The notes below the pieces were generated by a model, which ran no database searches, was not told the DNA's origin, and saw nothing but the letters and a program-made list of their open reading frames with translations. The position numbers were made by a program, and so were the translations under genes. This document shows positions 1-11,395 of a DNA stretch of 64,000 bases, piece after piece. The stretch is from Amanita rubescens. Lineage: Eukaryota; Basidiomycota; Agaricomycetes; Agaricales; Amanitaceae. Each line of letters begins with the position of its first letter. Position 1 is the stretch's first letter. The DNA is taken from the NCBI GenBank assembly GCA_015039365.1, contig WION01000286.1:1-64000 (forward strand), in the 5' to 3' direction.

Positions 1-439
1 ATGAGATAAGATAACGGTCACCGATCTGCTTCGGGCCGCGATGCGTTTCTCCTGAATTTCGGACACACCAATCCAGCTCGTAACTTTGAGTTGGATTAGA
101 ACTGGCCTTGTGGGAACCTCCGTCGACAACTCAGAAAGGAACACACGAAATCCACCCGAACAGAAGACAACCTACAAATAGGCAGCATCACTCGAGCTTT
201 CGCTTTGAAACTACTAATTCCATCTATCGATGTAGCCCTTGTCATGTCATTCCTTCTAGCTTGCCAGCCTAGACATCTAACTATCCTGGTATGAGCGACC
301 CCAGTCTTCTGGTCCTGTTCTGTTCGCATCCTGCTTCTTGGGAGATCATCAGAAAATGTACGGCATAGTCATTGCGAATATGGACAGCGTTTTACTAATG
401 ACGGATTCTAGGCGGGTTCTAGATGGACAGGTAGGCAGT
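1..439. other. left edge, no gene supported
   Basis: Only short frames without recognisable protein features are open here on both strands. The stretch probably holds the 5' flank and leader of the small gene that starts near 440. Confidence 0.4.
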
Positions 440-920
440 ATGCCTAACCGCGCAAGGAAAAGTGATGCCCACGCCAAGGGCATAAATACAGAGGAGTTGC
501 TGGTGAGTTACCCCATCTCCCAGCTGCAGAACCCCATTGGTGCGACAGTTGGAGCCTCCCTCCGATGATAGACCTGCTGACTGGGAATATAGCATCACCA
601 ACATGCCTCAGGAAGCTAAAGGCTCTTTTCGCGGTGAATATCGCGGAGATTTAGGCGGCGGAATCTTTAATGAGAAATCGTTGTTCGGGCGATATGGTGG
701 CTTCCCCGAGTTTACAATCCCCAACGGCACTTTCTTTTTTGAAGACATTTCGCAACTGAAAGGAAGATTTAATATCGCCCCTGGTTCATACGTGGGCAGA
801 CATGATGTCTCTATGCATTTTGAACAGCCGGAGACCGGATTCACATTTCACGTCTCTGGTGTACTTCAGAACGTCGTCAACGAATCATACCAGATTAACG
901 GGTGGATTCAGTGGATTTAA
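440..920 (+). CDS. hypothetical protein, 144 aa, two exons
   Basis: I do not recognise this protein. Exon 1 is 440-502, followed by an intron ending in gcgacag at 548, and exon 2 is 549-920. The junction keeps phase 0 and gives 144 residues. The first ~25 residues are basic and polar. The rest is rich in Gly, Phe and aromatic residues with alternating polar/hydrophobic spacing, which suggests a compact beta-rich domain. The product ends in a Trp-Ile-Gln-Trp-Ile stretch. There is no signal peptide or membrane segment. The ATG at 440 was chosen because the donor that follows joins it cleanly to exon 2; an upstream in-frame extension is possible. Confidence 0.5.
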
Positions 921-1976
921 TTCAGTCAGTTTATATCCCCCACGTGCATGATTACCGATAACTTATGGAGAAGAAGGGCTTCTAACTTTGTTCGCGATCC
1001 TGAGAGAGATGGGTTGTTCCGGATTGAATATCGTTTATAATAGAATACACCGTGCTTCTTGCGATACATATTATGTATATGTGAATATGCTACATTCCGT
1101 TTGAATGCTGCATAATGCGCAGACACGGACCACTCGAGGACTTGAGAAGTTTTAACGAGTGCAGAAAGGAAGTTTGGGGCTGCGAACGATGTATCTCTGA
1201 GCGGCTTTTCGTGCCTGCCATGTGGATCATTGGCTGTTGTGACGAGGTGTACAGACGAGCGTCGAGGTACTGGGCGTTACAAACAAACGGCCTCCGATGG
1301 CAAAAGTAAGTCAAATCTCAGGAAGACGCGTGGTTAAACGTACTAACTAGTGTCCTAGATACCTTTCTCAACCTGATTTTTATCACAGACTTCCAGGTTA
1401 CGGATGGCGAAGTGGTCCGGCAAGGGTATAAGCCTATGTATGAGGCGAATACATCTCTGAAAGCTAGCCCTTGGGGTTTGGTTGTGAACGTCGCAGTGAC
1501 GGTGGCTCATTCGAAATCATCATTCCCACAGTAAAAATAGGTTTATCATGAGTTGACGACGGATTAATCGCTTCTCCGTTAACTGTGCATTGCACGACGA
1601 TCTCGCACGCGTCGACCCCGTGTATATGTGTTAATTCCCGGATATGACTGCAATTCGCTAAGGGCTTCGATGAGCTAACGGTGAGTGAAGATCTTGTTCT
1701 TACACACGCCGACTTGTATATCATGATACTCCCAGTTGAACCAAACCAGTGTCCTTCAATTACATCTGACGAGCCTGTCCAGAAAATCACAATCCTGTTC
1801 CCGCCTCTGCATGTGTCTTACGCCTGAAGAGAGGTATACACTATTGTATGAACGTCGTCTGCATGTCCATGTCTCGAACCACAATCACAAGCAGAGTATC
1901 AAGCACATGAATTACACAACAGTACATACAACCAGAAGAGAGAAAAAATAAGGATAAAATAACAACCATCCAGCAC
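921..1976. other. intergenic, only unsupported short ORFs
   Basis: Short frames exist (plus strand 1115-1309, minus strand 1464-1790), but none shows a domain, a signal peptide or an intron structure that extends it. The right end must contain the 3' UTR of the H2A.Z gene. Confidence 0.4.
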
Positions 1977-2509
1977 TCATTGTTCCGGTTTCTTCTGGAT
2001 GTTTGTCGGTTTTTGAGCTAGGGTAAGACTCTTATGGATAAACGGAAGCACACCACCTCCGGCAATCGTTGCTCGAACGAGGGTGTCTAGTTCTTCATCT
2101 CCACGGATGGCGAGTTGCAGGTGACGTGGAGTGATGCGTTTCACCCTCAGATCTTTGGAAGCGTTACCTGGTAAAGGTCAATTTGTTGTAGTGAGACGGA
2201 AGCAAATGCAACGGACCTGCCAACTCAAGGACTTCGGCGGTCAGATACTCCAGAATGGCGGAAGTGTATACGGCAGCTTTGGCTCCTACGCGCATGTGGT
2301 ATTGCGTGCGTTGTTTCAGGTACCTGTGAATACGACCGACGGGGAACTGACGGAACGGTGAGTATAGCGAACGATGTGTGGAATGTGATGAGCTGTACCT
2401 GAAGACCTGCTTTCTGACTTCTCGTTCTGATACTGCGAGGCTCAGCCGGGCCTTGCTGTTGGGGAGCAGCGCCACTTTTTGACTTTCCACCCGAGTTTGC
2501 GGGAGGCAT
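1977..2509 (-). CDS. HTZ1: histone variant H2A.Z
   Basis: Replacement histone H2A.Z, which replaces H2A in promoter-flanking nucleosomes through the SWR1 remodeller. Three exons (2509-2399, 2346-2217, 2167-1977) join in frame to 143 aa. The histone fold is complete: [15 protein letters not shown] opens it, followed by [28 protein letters not shown] and the H2A.Z-type C-terminal segment [25 protein letters not shown] and the GGGV docking region separate H2A.Z from canonical H2A. The N-terminal tail has Gly-Lys pairs that are likely acetylation sites. A run of lysines near the C-terminus (NIQKKPEQ) ends the protein. Only 71 bp separate its ATG from the divergent ATG at 2581, so both genes must share a promoter. 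Confidence 0.95.
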
Positions 2510-2580
2510 GATGGTGGTCAATAGGAGAGAGTTCTGAGTAAACGAAGTCACATGGCAGCACGCGTCTCGTCACGTTTCTC

Positions 2581-3706
2581 ATGTTCTCTGCTGCCATCAA
2601 GCGCTTATCTTCGCTGCCGATCGAGGTCGTACACAAGATCCTGACCGATATCCAGCTTGTGCGCATCTTGCACATTATATGCGTCCACGATGAACCCTAC
2701 GTCGAGGCGTGTGTAGCGTCGCACTATGACATTGGCAAGGTGCTTCCCGCAGAGAGGTTATCCAAGATCAAACAGTTCTTTATGCTCTATCTGGACATCA
2801 TCAGGCTACATCGGCATCCTGCGCTGGACCGGCCCCATATCGCACCGCTAGAATGTGACGCACAAACGTTTGCGGGGAAAGGGGGTTCGGCAGACAGCGT
2901 TATATCTAGTATTACATCTGCTGTCCTGATCAAGCTCAGTCAGTACGATCCGTTTCACGAGGCGCTGCAGCCGCATGCATCTGGACCTATTCCGTCGCTG
3001 TACCAGGTCGATGCGACTGATGTGGGATCTCTGCGGCACATGTTTGAGGCGCTCGATGGAGCAGAGCAGGCGATGAACAAGAAAAAGTCTGACCAACTGA
3101 AACGGCTGGCGCAGATGATGGTAGAGTACCCTCTGTCACTCAAAATGCTCAGCGATCGGTCACAGGAGGTGCGACGCAACGACCAGCACCGGATTGACCA
3201 GCTTATGGTGCTGTCTGAGCGAATGCTGCATGGGCAGATCCTTGATCAGAGTTTTGTCGCGACGCGGTATTTTGCGATACGCGGGTTATTTGTCGTTCCG
3301 TATGACCGGTACGGGGTCCGTTGAGAGACCCGATTTAACTGTTCTAACTACTATTAGGTTGCTGAGAGGGTTTCTCAAGGTGTTGAAACGATATCCAGAG
3401 GACAAACACGAGTACCCGCCTGAAATGGCGACGGTAATGCAGGGCATGAGACAAATTTACGTACGGTCCGAAGCTGGGCGGCACATGCGCACGAAGTACA
3501 CGCGGTATGGAGAAGAAGGTGCGTGTGGACTGCGACAGCCGCAGTTCAACAACGACTATGCGCGCAACACGTTTGAGAACGTGAATGAGCGCATACAACC
3601 ACTCGATGAGCGGGAATTGACGTGGCTAGAGGGATTCTTATCTGTCTGTCGGCACATGCGGGGTCGCGAGGAACGGTGGTGGACGGGACATATTGACTAC
3701 CATTGA
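2581..3706 (+). CDS. F-box-like hypothetical protein, 358 aa
   Basis: Two exons (2581-3308 and 3358-3706) with a 49-nt intron that splits an Arg codon. Residues 9-35 read LSSLPIEVVHKILTDIQLVRIL, the Leu-Pro-x-Glu-[IV]-x-x-x-[IV]-Leu pattern of an F-box helix, so a role as an SCF substrate adaptor is possible. The rest is helical and rich in Arg and His, with no recognisable LRR or WD repeats. It diverges from the H2A.Z gene across 71 bp. The F-box reading is inferred from a short motif; such motifs are common in Agaricomycete proteins of unknown function, and the C-terminal part is unidentified. Confidence 0.6.
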
Positions 3707-3755
3707 TTTCTAAGCAAATTCTCACGCTGTACATTATACAACTTTCTTTTCGACC

Positions 3756-6700
3756 ATGAGTCTACAGCCTGAGCCTCCAGGGCCATCCCGTCTCCCTAGG
3801 CCTGTCTCTGTAGCTGCTCATCCTCCTAGACGACATCAGCGTGCTTCTCAACAAGATGACCAACCTGCTCATATCGACGTCTACGCTCATCCAGCAGCAG
3901 TAGCCTATGCCGCCGCTCACCCTCGCAGACAGATCCCAAAGTTTGGTCCATATCTCCTTCTTCAGACCCTCGGCGAGGGTGAGTTTGGTAAAGTCAAGCT
4001 CGGCCTCCATACCACTTGGGGTGAAGAGGTTGCTGTGAAGCTCATCCGAAGAGGAAACGTAGACAGCGCCCTCCGCATGTCCAAAATCGAACGCGAAATC
4101 GAGGTCCTCAGGGTAAGCTTACTCTGACTAGCCCCGCCCATGCTCATCCCAATGCACCCCAGATCCTCAAGCACCCCAACATCGTCCGCCTCTACGACGT
4201 CATAGAGACCGACAAGTATATCGGCATCATCCTCGAATATGCATCTGGTGGAGAGCTTTTTGACCACATCCTCGCCCATCGTTATCTGCGCGAGCGCGAC
4301 GCTGCAAAACTCTTTTCACAGCTCATCTCCGGCGTATGGTACATTCATCAAAAGAAAATAGTCCATCGTGACCTCAAACTCGAAAACCTCCTGCTTGACC
4401 GCAACCGCAATGTTATCATCACCGATTTTGGCTTTGCCAATCGCTTTGAACATCGCGCAGACGATCTAATGCAGACGAGCTGTGGAAGTCCATGTTACGC
4501 CGCTCCAGAGCTCGTCATCAGCGAGGGTCTCTACGTCGGCAGCGCAGTCGACATTTGGAGCTGTGGCGTTATTCTCTACGCCATGCTCGCTGGATATCTG
4601 CCCTTTGACGATGACCCGGCCAATCCAGATGGCGACAATATCAATCTTTTGTACAAATACATTGTCAGCACTCCCCTTTCCTTCCCCGATTACATCTCCC
4701 CGGAGGCCCGCAATCTCCTCAGCATCATGCTCGTCCCCGATCCGACCCGCCGCGCCAGTCTCGAAGTGGTTATGAAGCACCCCTGGTTGGCTGCATATGC
4801 CATCCCGAACGATGGATCAGAAGTGCCCAAGGCGTTTGGAAAAGCTGTTGAGGATCTCGAACGTGCCGCCATGGAGCAGCACCAGCAGAAACGCCTTGCT
4901 TATCAGAAGCAGATGAAGGCCCTGGCGGCCCAATCGGCCCCTCAAGACGCAAGGGCAAACCGGAGCCTCAGCTACCGCCCTGCAGACCATGCCCCAGTCG
5001 CCGGCGCTTCCGGCAGGAGCAAGTCGAGCCAGCCCACTCAATCCGAGTATATATACCAGTCGGATCAACCTGTCGTTCACTCCACGCCGGCCCATGCCGA
5101 CAGAACTTATGGCAGCCCTTCCGCCTCGATCGGCGTCGCCGACGACGATCCATTTGCTGGTCCCACCAGCAAAAAAGAAAGTAAGGCTCCGGAGCCGGCA
5201 AGCGCGACGCTGCAAGTCCAAAACAAGGGTCATCACCACAAGGCGTCGACAAGTCCAGGAGAGTCCAATTCGTTCAGGCATACCATTCAGGTAGAGTACG
5301 ATGCTCCTACTTCACAGCCCAAGCAAGGCAGGAGGAGCGAGGACAAGGAGCGGAAGACCAACGGGGTGTCTCCCGCTCGACAAGACAAGCCTCACTCTGC
5401 CAACGGCGTCAGCGAACCGGCGCAAAAGCCGACAAAGGAAAGGCGCTCGTCTTCCTCAAAACCGTTACCCCCGCCTCCTATTAATGCCCCGACTTCATAC
5501 CATTTACCATCGAGTAAAGAAAATACCCCAGAAACGACACCCACAAAGCGGACTGATACCACACCCCGGGGGGCGACCAGGATACCCATCGTTAATGTAG
5601 CTTCGCCCCCTGATACCCCTGCCAAAGTTACCTCCCAAGAAGCGAGCGAAGAATCTGGAAGCCAGAGGTCAGTATCCTCTAAAAAGGGACACAAGAAGGG
5701 TGTTTCTTCTCTGGACAAGATTGGCTTGACCAAGATCTTTGGTGGAGGAAGCAATGCCAACGCGGAAGCATCATCGCCCCATGCGGATCGTCTGTCCGAT
5801 GGTTCGAACGGTCCTTCTGGGCGTGCGCCTTCGAATCATTCATCCGCGTTGTTGAGCCCCACCGAGAGTGAGAAAGAGAAGGACAGTGGCAAGAAGGGCA
5901 GACGGAACACGCTCACGCTTATGGTCGAGCCCATCATCAGCCGGACGATGAGGAACAGGTCGGGTAAAGGACGCGCCACTTTGACACCTGTGACTGCTGA
6001 GGGCCCCAGTGCGGCTTCGTTTGCTGGTGATTCGGGAAGTGCCAAGGCGAAATTACAAAAGGAAAAGGAAAAAGAAGAAAGGTCCAAGACTGCAAGGGTT
6101 ACGCAGGTGGAGGCGCCGTACACGCCACCCGATATCGAACCTGTGTCTCCTGGTTTGCAAGCTTCCTCTAGCAAGGCTAGGAAGGTGATGCAATGGTTCA
6201 GAACGAAGAGTAAAGGAGCGAGAGACTCGATTGGCCCCGACTCGACGACAGAGGGAGATGAGAAGATGTATGCGTCCCCTAACCCCGTTATTGATGCAGC
6301 GTCGCCCGTCCAGGTGTTCGTCACGACGCCGGCGGCGTCTGTCCCCCTCACTCCTGCTCCGAAACCGCAGCGTACCGCATCCACGGCAGGGGAGAGCATG
6401 CTATCCACACCAAGCTTGGTGAAGCGGTTCAGAAACTCGGTGACGATAGCTACCAGCACACCGTTGAGTTCTGGCGGTGGAAATAAGAACGGGACGATGC
6501 GCATTCATCATGGTGCTGTTGATCAGGCAATGGTAACGACGCGGCCCCCGGCCGAGGTGATGAAACACGTTCGTGAGCTGCTTGAGGGGATGGGGGTCGA
6601 GATTCAGATCGAGTCGGAGTACAAGTTCAAGTGTATCAGGGCAAAGAGGAAGAAAGGGACGGTTGGTGGTGGGATGGGCAGCGTTGGTGGCGGAAACAGT

Positions 6701-7222
6701 TTGGCTGCTGTTACCATGGTGGGTAGTGCAGCTTCCAATGGGGTAAGTTGGCTCGTTGCGGAGGATGGCTTTCCAGTCTGATGCTGAACGACAGGTTGAC
6801 AAGCGCGGACTACCGCTGCCATCTCAGTCGACGTTCTCGGCGACGGGTGGTATGCTTCGCGGGCTGCTCATGCGCCGTCAATCGTCCCAGCCGACGTCCG
6901 CGACGTCTACGCCGAACCCAAACCAGAGCGTCGCGTTTGATGAGGAGACGTCGGTTGTGGTGAGCGAGCCACTGGTCTTCAGCGAGACGGCGTACGGTGA
7001 TGTGAGCGTGGATGCGGGCGGCGAAGTCCGGTTCTCGGTCGAACTGACGAGGATTGACCGATTGAAGGGTACCTATTCGTTGGAAGTGAGGAGGCTCAAG
7101 GGTAACTTGAACAGTTACGGGTATCTTTATGAGACGTTTAGACAGTACGCAGTTTCTTTTTTGGTTTGGTGGGCTGCCGCTGATGTTGTACTTTTTTCAG
7201 ACGCACCGATTTACAACGGTAG
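3756..7222 (+). CDS. Kin4-type Ser/Thr protein kinase with C-terminal KA1 domain, 1102 aa
   Basis: CAMKL-family kinase that resembles budding-yeast Kin4, the spindle-position-checkpoint kinase; orthology is inferred. Exons 3756-4112, 4163-6742, 6795-7144 and 7201-7222 join in frame. The kinase domain covers about residues 64-325: glycine loop GEGEFGKV (73-80), VAVK lysine (95), HRDLKLENLL with catalytic Asp 189, DFG (207-209) and the activation segment TSCGSPCYAAPE, an LKB1/Elm1-type T-loop. A very long Ser/Thr/Pro/Lys-rich linker follows, without predicted fold. The last ~140 residues form a KA1 membrane/autoinhibitory domain (RIHHGAVDQAM to the ending FRQRTDLQR). The final 22-nt exon completes KA1. 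Long antisense frames across this gene are shadows. Confidence 0.93.
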
Positions 7223-8686
7223 AAAACTGCATGGAGGCATTTTTCCCATTTTCCATTAATTTTTCTCGGATTGCAACGCAACGCTATCACACGTGTGTGT
7301 GTGTTTCTATAATCATCAACCTCCCCTCACATGCTTAGTTTGACGGTCGACTATGTTCCATATTACCCCTTCTTTTTGTTTATATCCCACTTGTACATAC
7401 TTGCATCATACCCTAATTGCGTCCTTTTTGTCTTTTTTCGTTTTTTTCTCTCGCTTTTGTCATTTTGGCACGTTCTGCAATGGGATATTTCTCACACCAA
7501 CTCGTTGAAACTGCTGGAACGTCCATCTCCGTGTTTATATTGCATTGGATCGTTAGACCAATAATTGTTAATTTATCATGTACATATACCAGTTTTGGGC
7601 GTTGTATGTTATTAGATAACAACGGAGCGCTCACACTTTTTTTTTACTTGTTATGGATAACATATGCAGATCTGCGAACACAGGAACCTGTCAAGCGACC
7701 ATCTATCCACTTTTAGAATTCTTTAGCTGCGGGCGTATACTTCGATTAACCTTTCCTACTCTATCAATACCCTATCTTTATCACGGTGCCCGTCGGATTG
7801 CTGTGATCATGTGTGTATGTATACGTGGGAAGTGCGCACCCGACTTTACGTTTTGTCTACCGCTATCTTGGCTTTCGTGGGGCATCATGGCCCTGCGGCT
7901 CTTTACGCTGCCGCGGTGGTCCTGTGATCATCTCGCATCAACGGGAGCCGCCGGGCCCTAGCATTATTATCATCAGCGCGCACAATTCCACATACCAATC
8001 AATCACGGGGTGGCCTTGGTTCAGCGGCGTTGGCTGCCCGTAAGGGTGGATGGGGTGGCCGTCGGGTGTTCGGGAGGTGGGGGTGGTCTTCGTCGGGCTG
8101 TTTGGGCCGCGTCGCCGTAGCCGGGTGTTTCTGGTACGGGTGTCAAGCGGATCTGGTCTGTAAGACAGACCGTAGGCGGCCGTAGGGAAGAGAGGTGCGT
8201 GCGTATCCGCGAACACCCGCGCGGCCGATTTTGAGGGTCCTTCGCGCTATTGCGCCGCATCCCTCTTTCTTAGACGGGGTATCAGAGGGCATCAGCGTTC
8301 GCCTGCTACTCGCCTACTCGCCTACGCTCCCGGCGGTGGGGCTTTGATTGACCCTCAGGATTATGAGATTTTCATTAGTTTTTGTTGTGAGCCCAAAATA
8401 GCCAGTAAATCACGGTACACACCATAAGGAGATAAAATCGTTCCAAAGAAAAGCGCCCTTCGCAGGAACATATGCCTAGTTAGGTCAATACTCACAAAAC
8501 AGGTATACGCGCTGCGGCCCTTGAAGTGATTAGCACGGTATTCCAGGCTTTTCTTCCTACGCGATGGCGGCCGTGGTAAAACCAATCTTAGGTACATAAG
8601 ATATCTCAAGTGAGAGTCGTGCTTCAACCTTTCCCCCGCAAACCGCACGGGCCATCCTCCGCTCCAACACTTTACTCCAGCGCGTC
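7223..8686. other. intergenic, 1.46 kb, no gene supported
   Basis: The left part holds pyrimidine-rich kinase 3' flank and a short (gt)n run near 7290. The segment near 8040-8340 is distinctly GC-rich. No open frame here shows protein-like features. It may include 5' sequence of the KA1-only gene, or remains of a longer duplicated kinase gene, but I see no kinase motifs. Confidence 0.4.
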
Positions 8687-9230
8687 ATGTCTGTCTCTGT
8701 TGCTTCTATCATGCCGATCCACTGTCCCCAACTGCCACAGCAGCTGTGCCTCGGCATTCATCGGGGGGCTCTGGACCACACACTGGTGACGACGGAACCA
8801 CCTCCAAGAGTAATGGAGCGCGTTCACCAAGTCTTAAATGATATGGGCGTAGTTGTCCAGGTTGAGAGCGAGTTCAAATACAGATGCATATACAAACAAC
8901 AAAGGCGACCAGAACTATTTGGACAGTATTTGGGCGTTCCAAGCCCACAGGTGAGTTATCGCGTGCGCTTACATCTGGTGCCACCAAGTCTAAAATATCG
9001 CTGAAGCAGCGGGGACCGGCGGAAGATGCCGTTGACGAAGTCCGCTTCTCTGTGGAGCTGACCAGATTAGACGGTCTGCACGATACTTTCAGTCTGGACG
9101 TGCGTCGACTGAAGGGGAACCTGAGAAGTTATAAGACGTTATACGATACGCTGCGACAGTATGTTGCCTCTATCTCTCGGCTTGATTCACTCTAACCCTC
9201 AACTGCAGGCGGGCAGCCGACTTACTGTGA
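8687..9230 (+). CDS. stand-alone KA1-domain protein, 144 aa, partial paralogue of the upstream kinase
   Basis: Three exons (8687-8950, 9010-9158, 9209-9230) give 144 aa that align along their length with the KA1 tail of the Kin4-type kinase 1.5 kb upstream. IHRGALDHTLVTT matches IHHGAVDQAMVTT, EVRFSVELTRLD matches EVRFSVELTRID, and RRLKGNLRSY matches RRLKGNLNSY. Both introns lie at the same places and phases as in the kinase; even the last exon is 22 nt in both and splits the same Gln codon. No kinase domain is visible upstream. KA1 domains bind acidic phospholipids and can inhibit kinases, so a free KA1 could compete with or regulate the full kinase; this is inference. Acceptor 9009 could instead be 9006, adding one Gln. 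A decaying gene fragment is the alternative, but the frame is fully open. Confidence 0.7.
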
Positions 9231-9303
9231 TATAGAACAAATGAGTGTATTATATTGGGAAAATGGATACCTGTAGATCTGTACATATAGAAAATCGGGT
9301 TAA

Positions 9304-10767
9304 TTATGGGCCAGTGTTCGTCAAGGGTGCCGTGGGTATAGAGTTCTGTAGGGGAATATATTTTGCTTCGAATTCGTCATATATTATGAGGCTGTCGGCA
9401 AGTTCATTGAACAATTCGTCTTGGGGTGTAGAAAGCTCGGTCGTGAAGGGTGTGTCATCATTCGCCGTTGATTCAACTAGCTCTGGAGTTAAAGAATGCG
9501 GAGAACCACTAGGAGAACGGAAGGCCTTGATGTTACCGAGTCGCTCCACCGCGTACAGTGTCTCGTTATCGCCAGACAGGTCAGAGCGTAGCTGAGGCGG
9601 CGGACTCGATCTTCCCGCGTCCAAAGCTTGCTTTCCATCGCTATGCGTAAATGTCTGCTCTACACTCCCAGGCATCCAAAGCAGCGCAGGATTAATGCAT
9701 TGGTCTTCTTGGTCTCTTTGTCGATCCCTCGCTAGATATACTGCCATTGGATCAGGTATCATCATAGGTGCGACACTCGGGATTCTAGGCCGTCGAGTGA
9801 AACGTCCAGGGTGGTTTTGTTGCAATTTCTTCATTTCGATACATGCCGCATAAGCCGTCGCATAATCGCTATGGAACTGCCATCCATTGGGTAAGCCTTG
9901 GTAGAGTGACACTTCACGAGACATTGGAAAGCCGCGCAGACCCAAGCCTGTAGGAACTTGTTGAGGCACACTTTGCGTAGTCATAGTATGGGCGGCTGAC
10001 ATCTGCTGGTGAGTCGAGATGGATCGACGCTCAGAGTTCATTTCAAGAGGGTGAGCACCGGCGTTTGTGAAATATGACTTGCCCACGTCAGCAATGTCAT
10101 TTAGGGCTGGGGATGGAGGCTCTGACGAAGTGCCGGAATCGTAAACCATAGGCAATATCGGCGAAGGAGGTGCTGATGATGCAAGACTGATCATAAAGGG
10201 ATTCAGACGTCCTCGTTTAGACTTGCAGGTCGGACACATCTTCACAAATAGCGCGACGAGATCCTTAGGTATCCAAGTATAAAACTGGCGGATAAAAGCG
10301 CAAGTCCTATCCCTTCCAGCGTGGACAGACTTTCCATGGAAGTAACACAACAGCGAGTAGATTTTTTCTTTTACCGCCACTAGGAGACCTTCATGAACCA
10401 ACACTTGTCGCGTCGGGTCGCCAAACTCGCGGATGTGATCCACTTCAGCCAAGGTCGTCAGCCTAAACATCTTCCGTGCCCAGAATCTGAATTGGGGGTT
10501 CTCGCCGGAGTCCTCTTCAATCAGAACATCCCATATCCTGTCAAAGATAGCTTGGGGTATAAGAGCCTTTGCACGTCGTTTGGAAGAGAGCGAGTCAAGG
10601 TAGCATGTTTCGATTGCTTTGTACTGCTCGTATGTCGGGAAACCGGCCTGGTCAAGTGTGTCTTGTCCAAGTATTTGGTCGTTGTAGGCTACCGGCGACT
10701 CCGCCCTTTCGTACGGCTTGGGCGACAAGCTGGGCGTTTGGATAGAAGTGAAGCGATCTGGGCTCAT
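9304..10767 (-). CDS. protein with integrase-type H2C2 zinc-binding domain, 487 aa
   Basis: Single open frame without introns. Around residues 125-200 there is the His-x-x-x-His ... Cys-x-x-Cys arrangement of retroelement integrase zinc-binding domains: FHGKSVHAGRDRTCAFIRQFY, then MCPTCKSKRG. Neither a reverse transcriptase nor an integrase catalytic core (DDE) is present. The rest is Ser/Pro-rich and polar with several potential phosphorylation sites. This fits a host gene that took over the integrase N-terminal domain, probably for nucleic-acid or protein binding; similar single-copy proteins are, as far as I recall, widespread in basidiomycetes. It converges with the KA1-only gene (73 bp between stops). 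Molecular function is unknown. Confidence 0.75.
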   Translation of the reverse strand: MSPDRFTSIQTPSLSPKPYERAESPVAYNDQILGQDTLDQAGFPTYEQYKAIETCYLDSLSSKRRAKALIPQAIFDRIWDVLIEEDSGENPQFRFWARKMFRLTTLAEVDHIREFGDPTRQVLVHEGLLVAVKEKIYSLLCYFHGKSVHAGRDRTCAFIRQFYTWIPKDLVALFVKMCPTCKSKRGRLNPFMISLASSAPPSPILPMVYDSGTSSEPPSPALNDIADVGKSYFTNAGAHPLEMNSERRSISTHQQMSAAHTMTTQSVPQQVPTGLGLRGFPMSREVSLYQGLPNGWQFHSDYATAYAACIEMKKLQQNHPGRFTRRPRIPSVAPMMIPDPMAVYLARDRQRDQEDQCINPALLWMPGSVEQTFTHSDGKQALDAGRSSPPPQLRSDLSGDNETLYAVERLGNIKAFRSPSGSPHSLTPELVESTANDDTPFTTELSTPQDELFNELADSLIIYDEFEAKYIPLQNSIPTAPLTNTGP

Positions 10768-10795
10768 TTGACCTGCGGCGGGATCAAAACGGATC

Positions 10796-10801
10796 TTTAT
10801 A
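10796..10801 (-). promoter_or_regulatory. possible TATA box of the integrase-domain gene
   Basis: TATAAA on the minus strand within gtttataaag, about 30 nt before the ATG at 10767. The spacing would imply a very short leader, so this is tentative. Confidence 0.35.
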
Positions 10802-11048
10802 AACTAACGGCGGAGGCACTCACTAGATTAGCAAGTAGTAGGATAGAGAAATGAATAGAGAGGACATTGAGCATTCGCAGTGGATCATATAATGTGGCGC
10901 GCAGGTGGCTGACCGATTACTTGAGAGTTGTCAGCCAACATGGCAGCAGCTGAGAAATGCAATCGAAATAATGATATACATTTAGTGATGATTAGTAGTA
11001 ATGCCGTCTAAACCAGTCCCATTGTATGTATCCTTCGACTTGCCCCCT

Positions 11049-11395
11049 TCAGAGCAATACAGCCATAACGCCAGCAATAACACCGAGCACTGTGCCATCA
11101 GCATTCATGGTGGGCATAGCAGCATTGGGTGTCGATGTACTTGTGCCCGCTGATGACGCGGAAGAAATGATGGAGGATACGTGCGAAGAGACGGAGCTCA
11201 ACGACGACTCGGCCGACGAGATCACGGAGCTTGCGCTCGTACCAAGAGTCAGGGTCCCGGTAGTGGTGAATCTGCATTGAGGTCGTTAAGGAGCGCGAGA
11301 GCAGAGTAAAAGGTGACTTACGTGGTTATCTGAGCGCTCGTAGAGAAAGCGAGCAAGAGCGTCGCTACAAAGGTGTACTGCAGTCTGAACTTCAT
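11049..11395 (-). CDS. small Ser/Thr-rich secreted, GPI-anchor-like protein, 98 aa
   Basis: Exon 1 (11395-11322) and exon 2 (11271-11049) join in phase 2 through a donor gtaagt and an acceptor aatgcag. The N-terminus MKFRLQYTFVATLLLAFSTSA is a clear signal peptide. The mature part is Thr- and Ser-rich (ITTFTTTGTLTLGTSASS and further Ser clusters). It ends in Asn-Ala-Asp-Gly followed by a hydrophobic tail VLGVIAGVMAVLL, the layout of a GPI-attachment signal. Such short O-glycosylatable proteins usually sit at the cell wall or plasma membrane. It has no recognised domain. The gene is too small and too spliced to show as one long frame, so support is the combination of signal peptide, splice sites and C-terminal anchor. 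Confidence 0.65.

Noticed and set aside
5836..6504. 222-codon minus-strand ORF and other antisense ORFs over the kinase linker
   Set aside because: They lie opposite the Ser/Pro/Lys-rich kinase linker; composition explains the open frame and no family is recognised.
7223..8686. Kinase domain upstream of the KA1-only gene
   Set aside because: No glycine loop, HRD or DFG motif in any frame of either strand, so the downstream copy is KA1 only.
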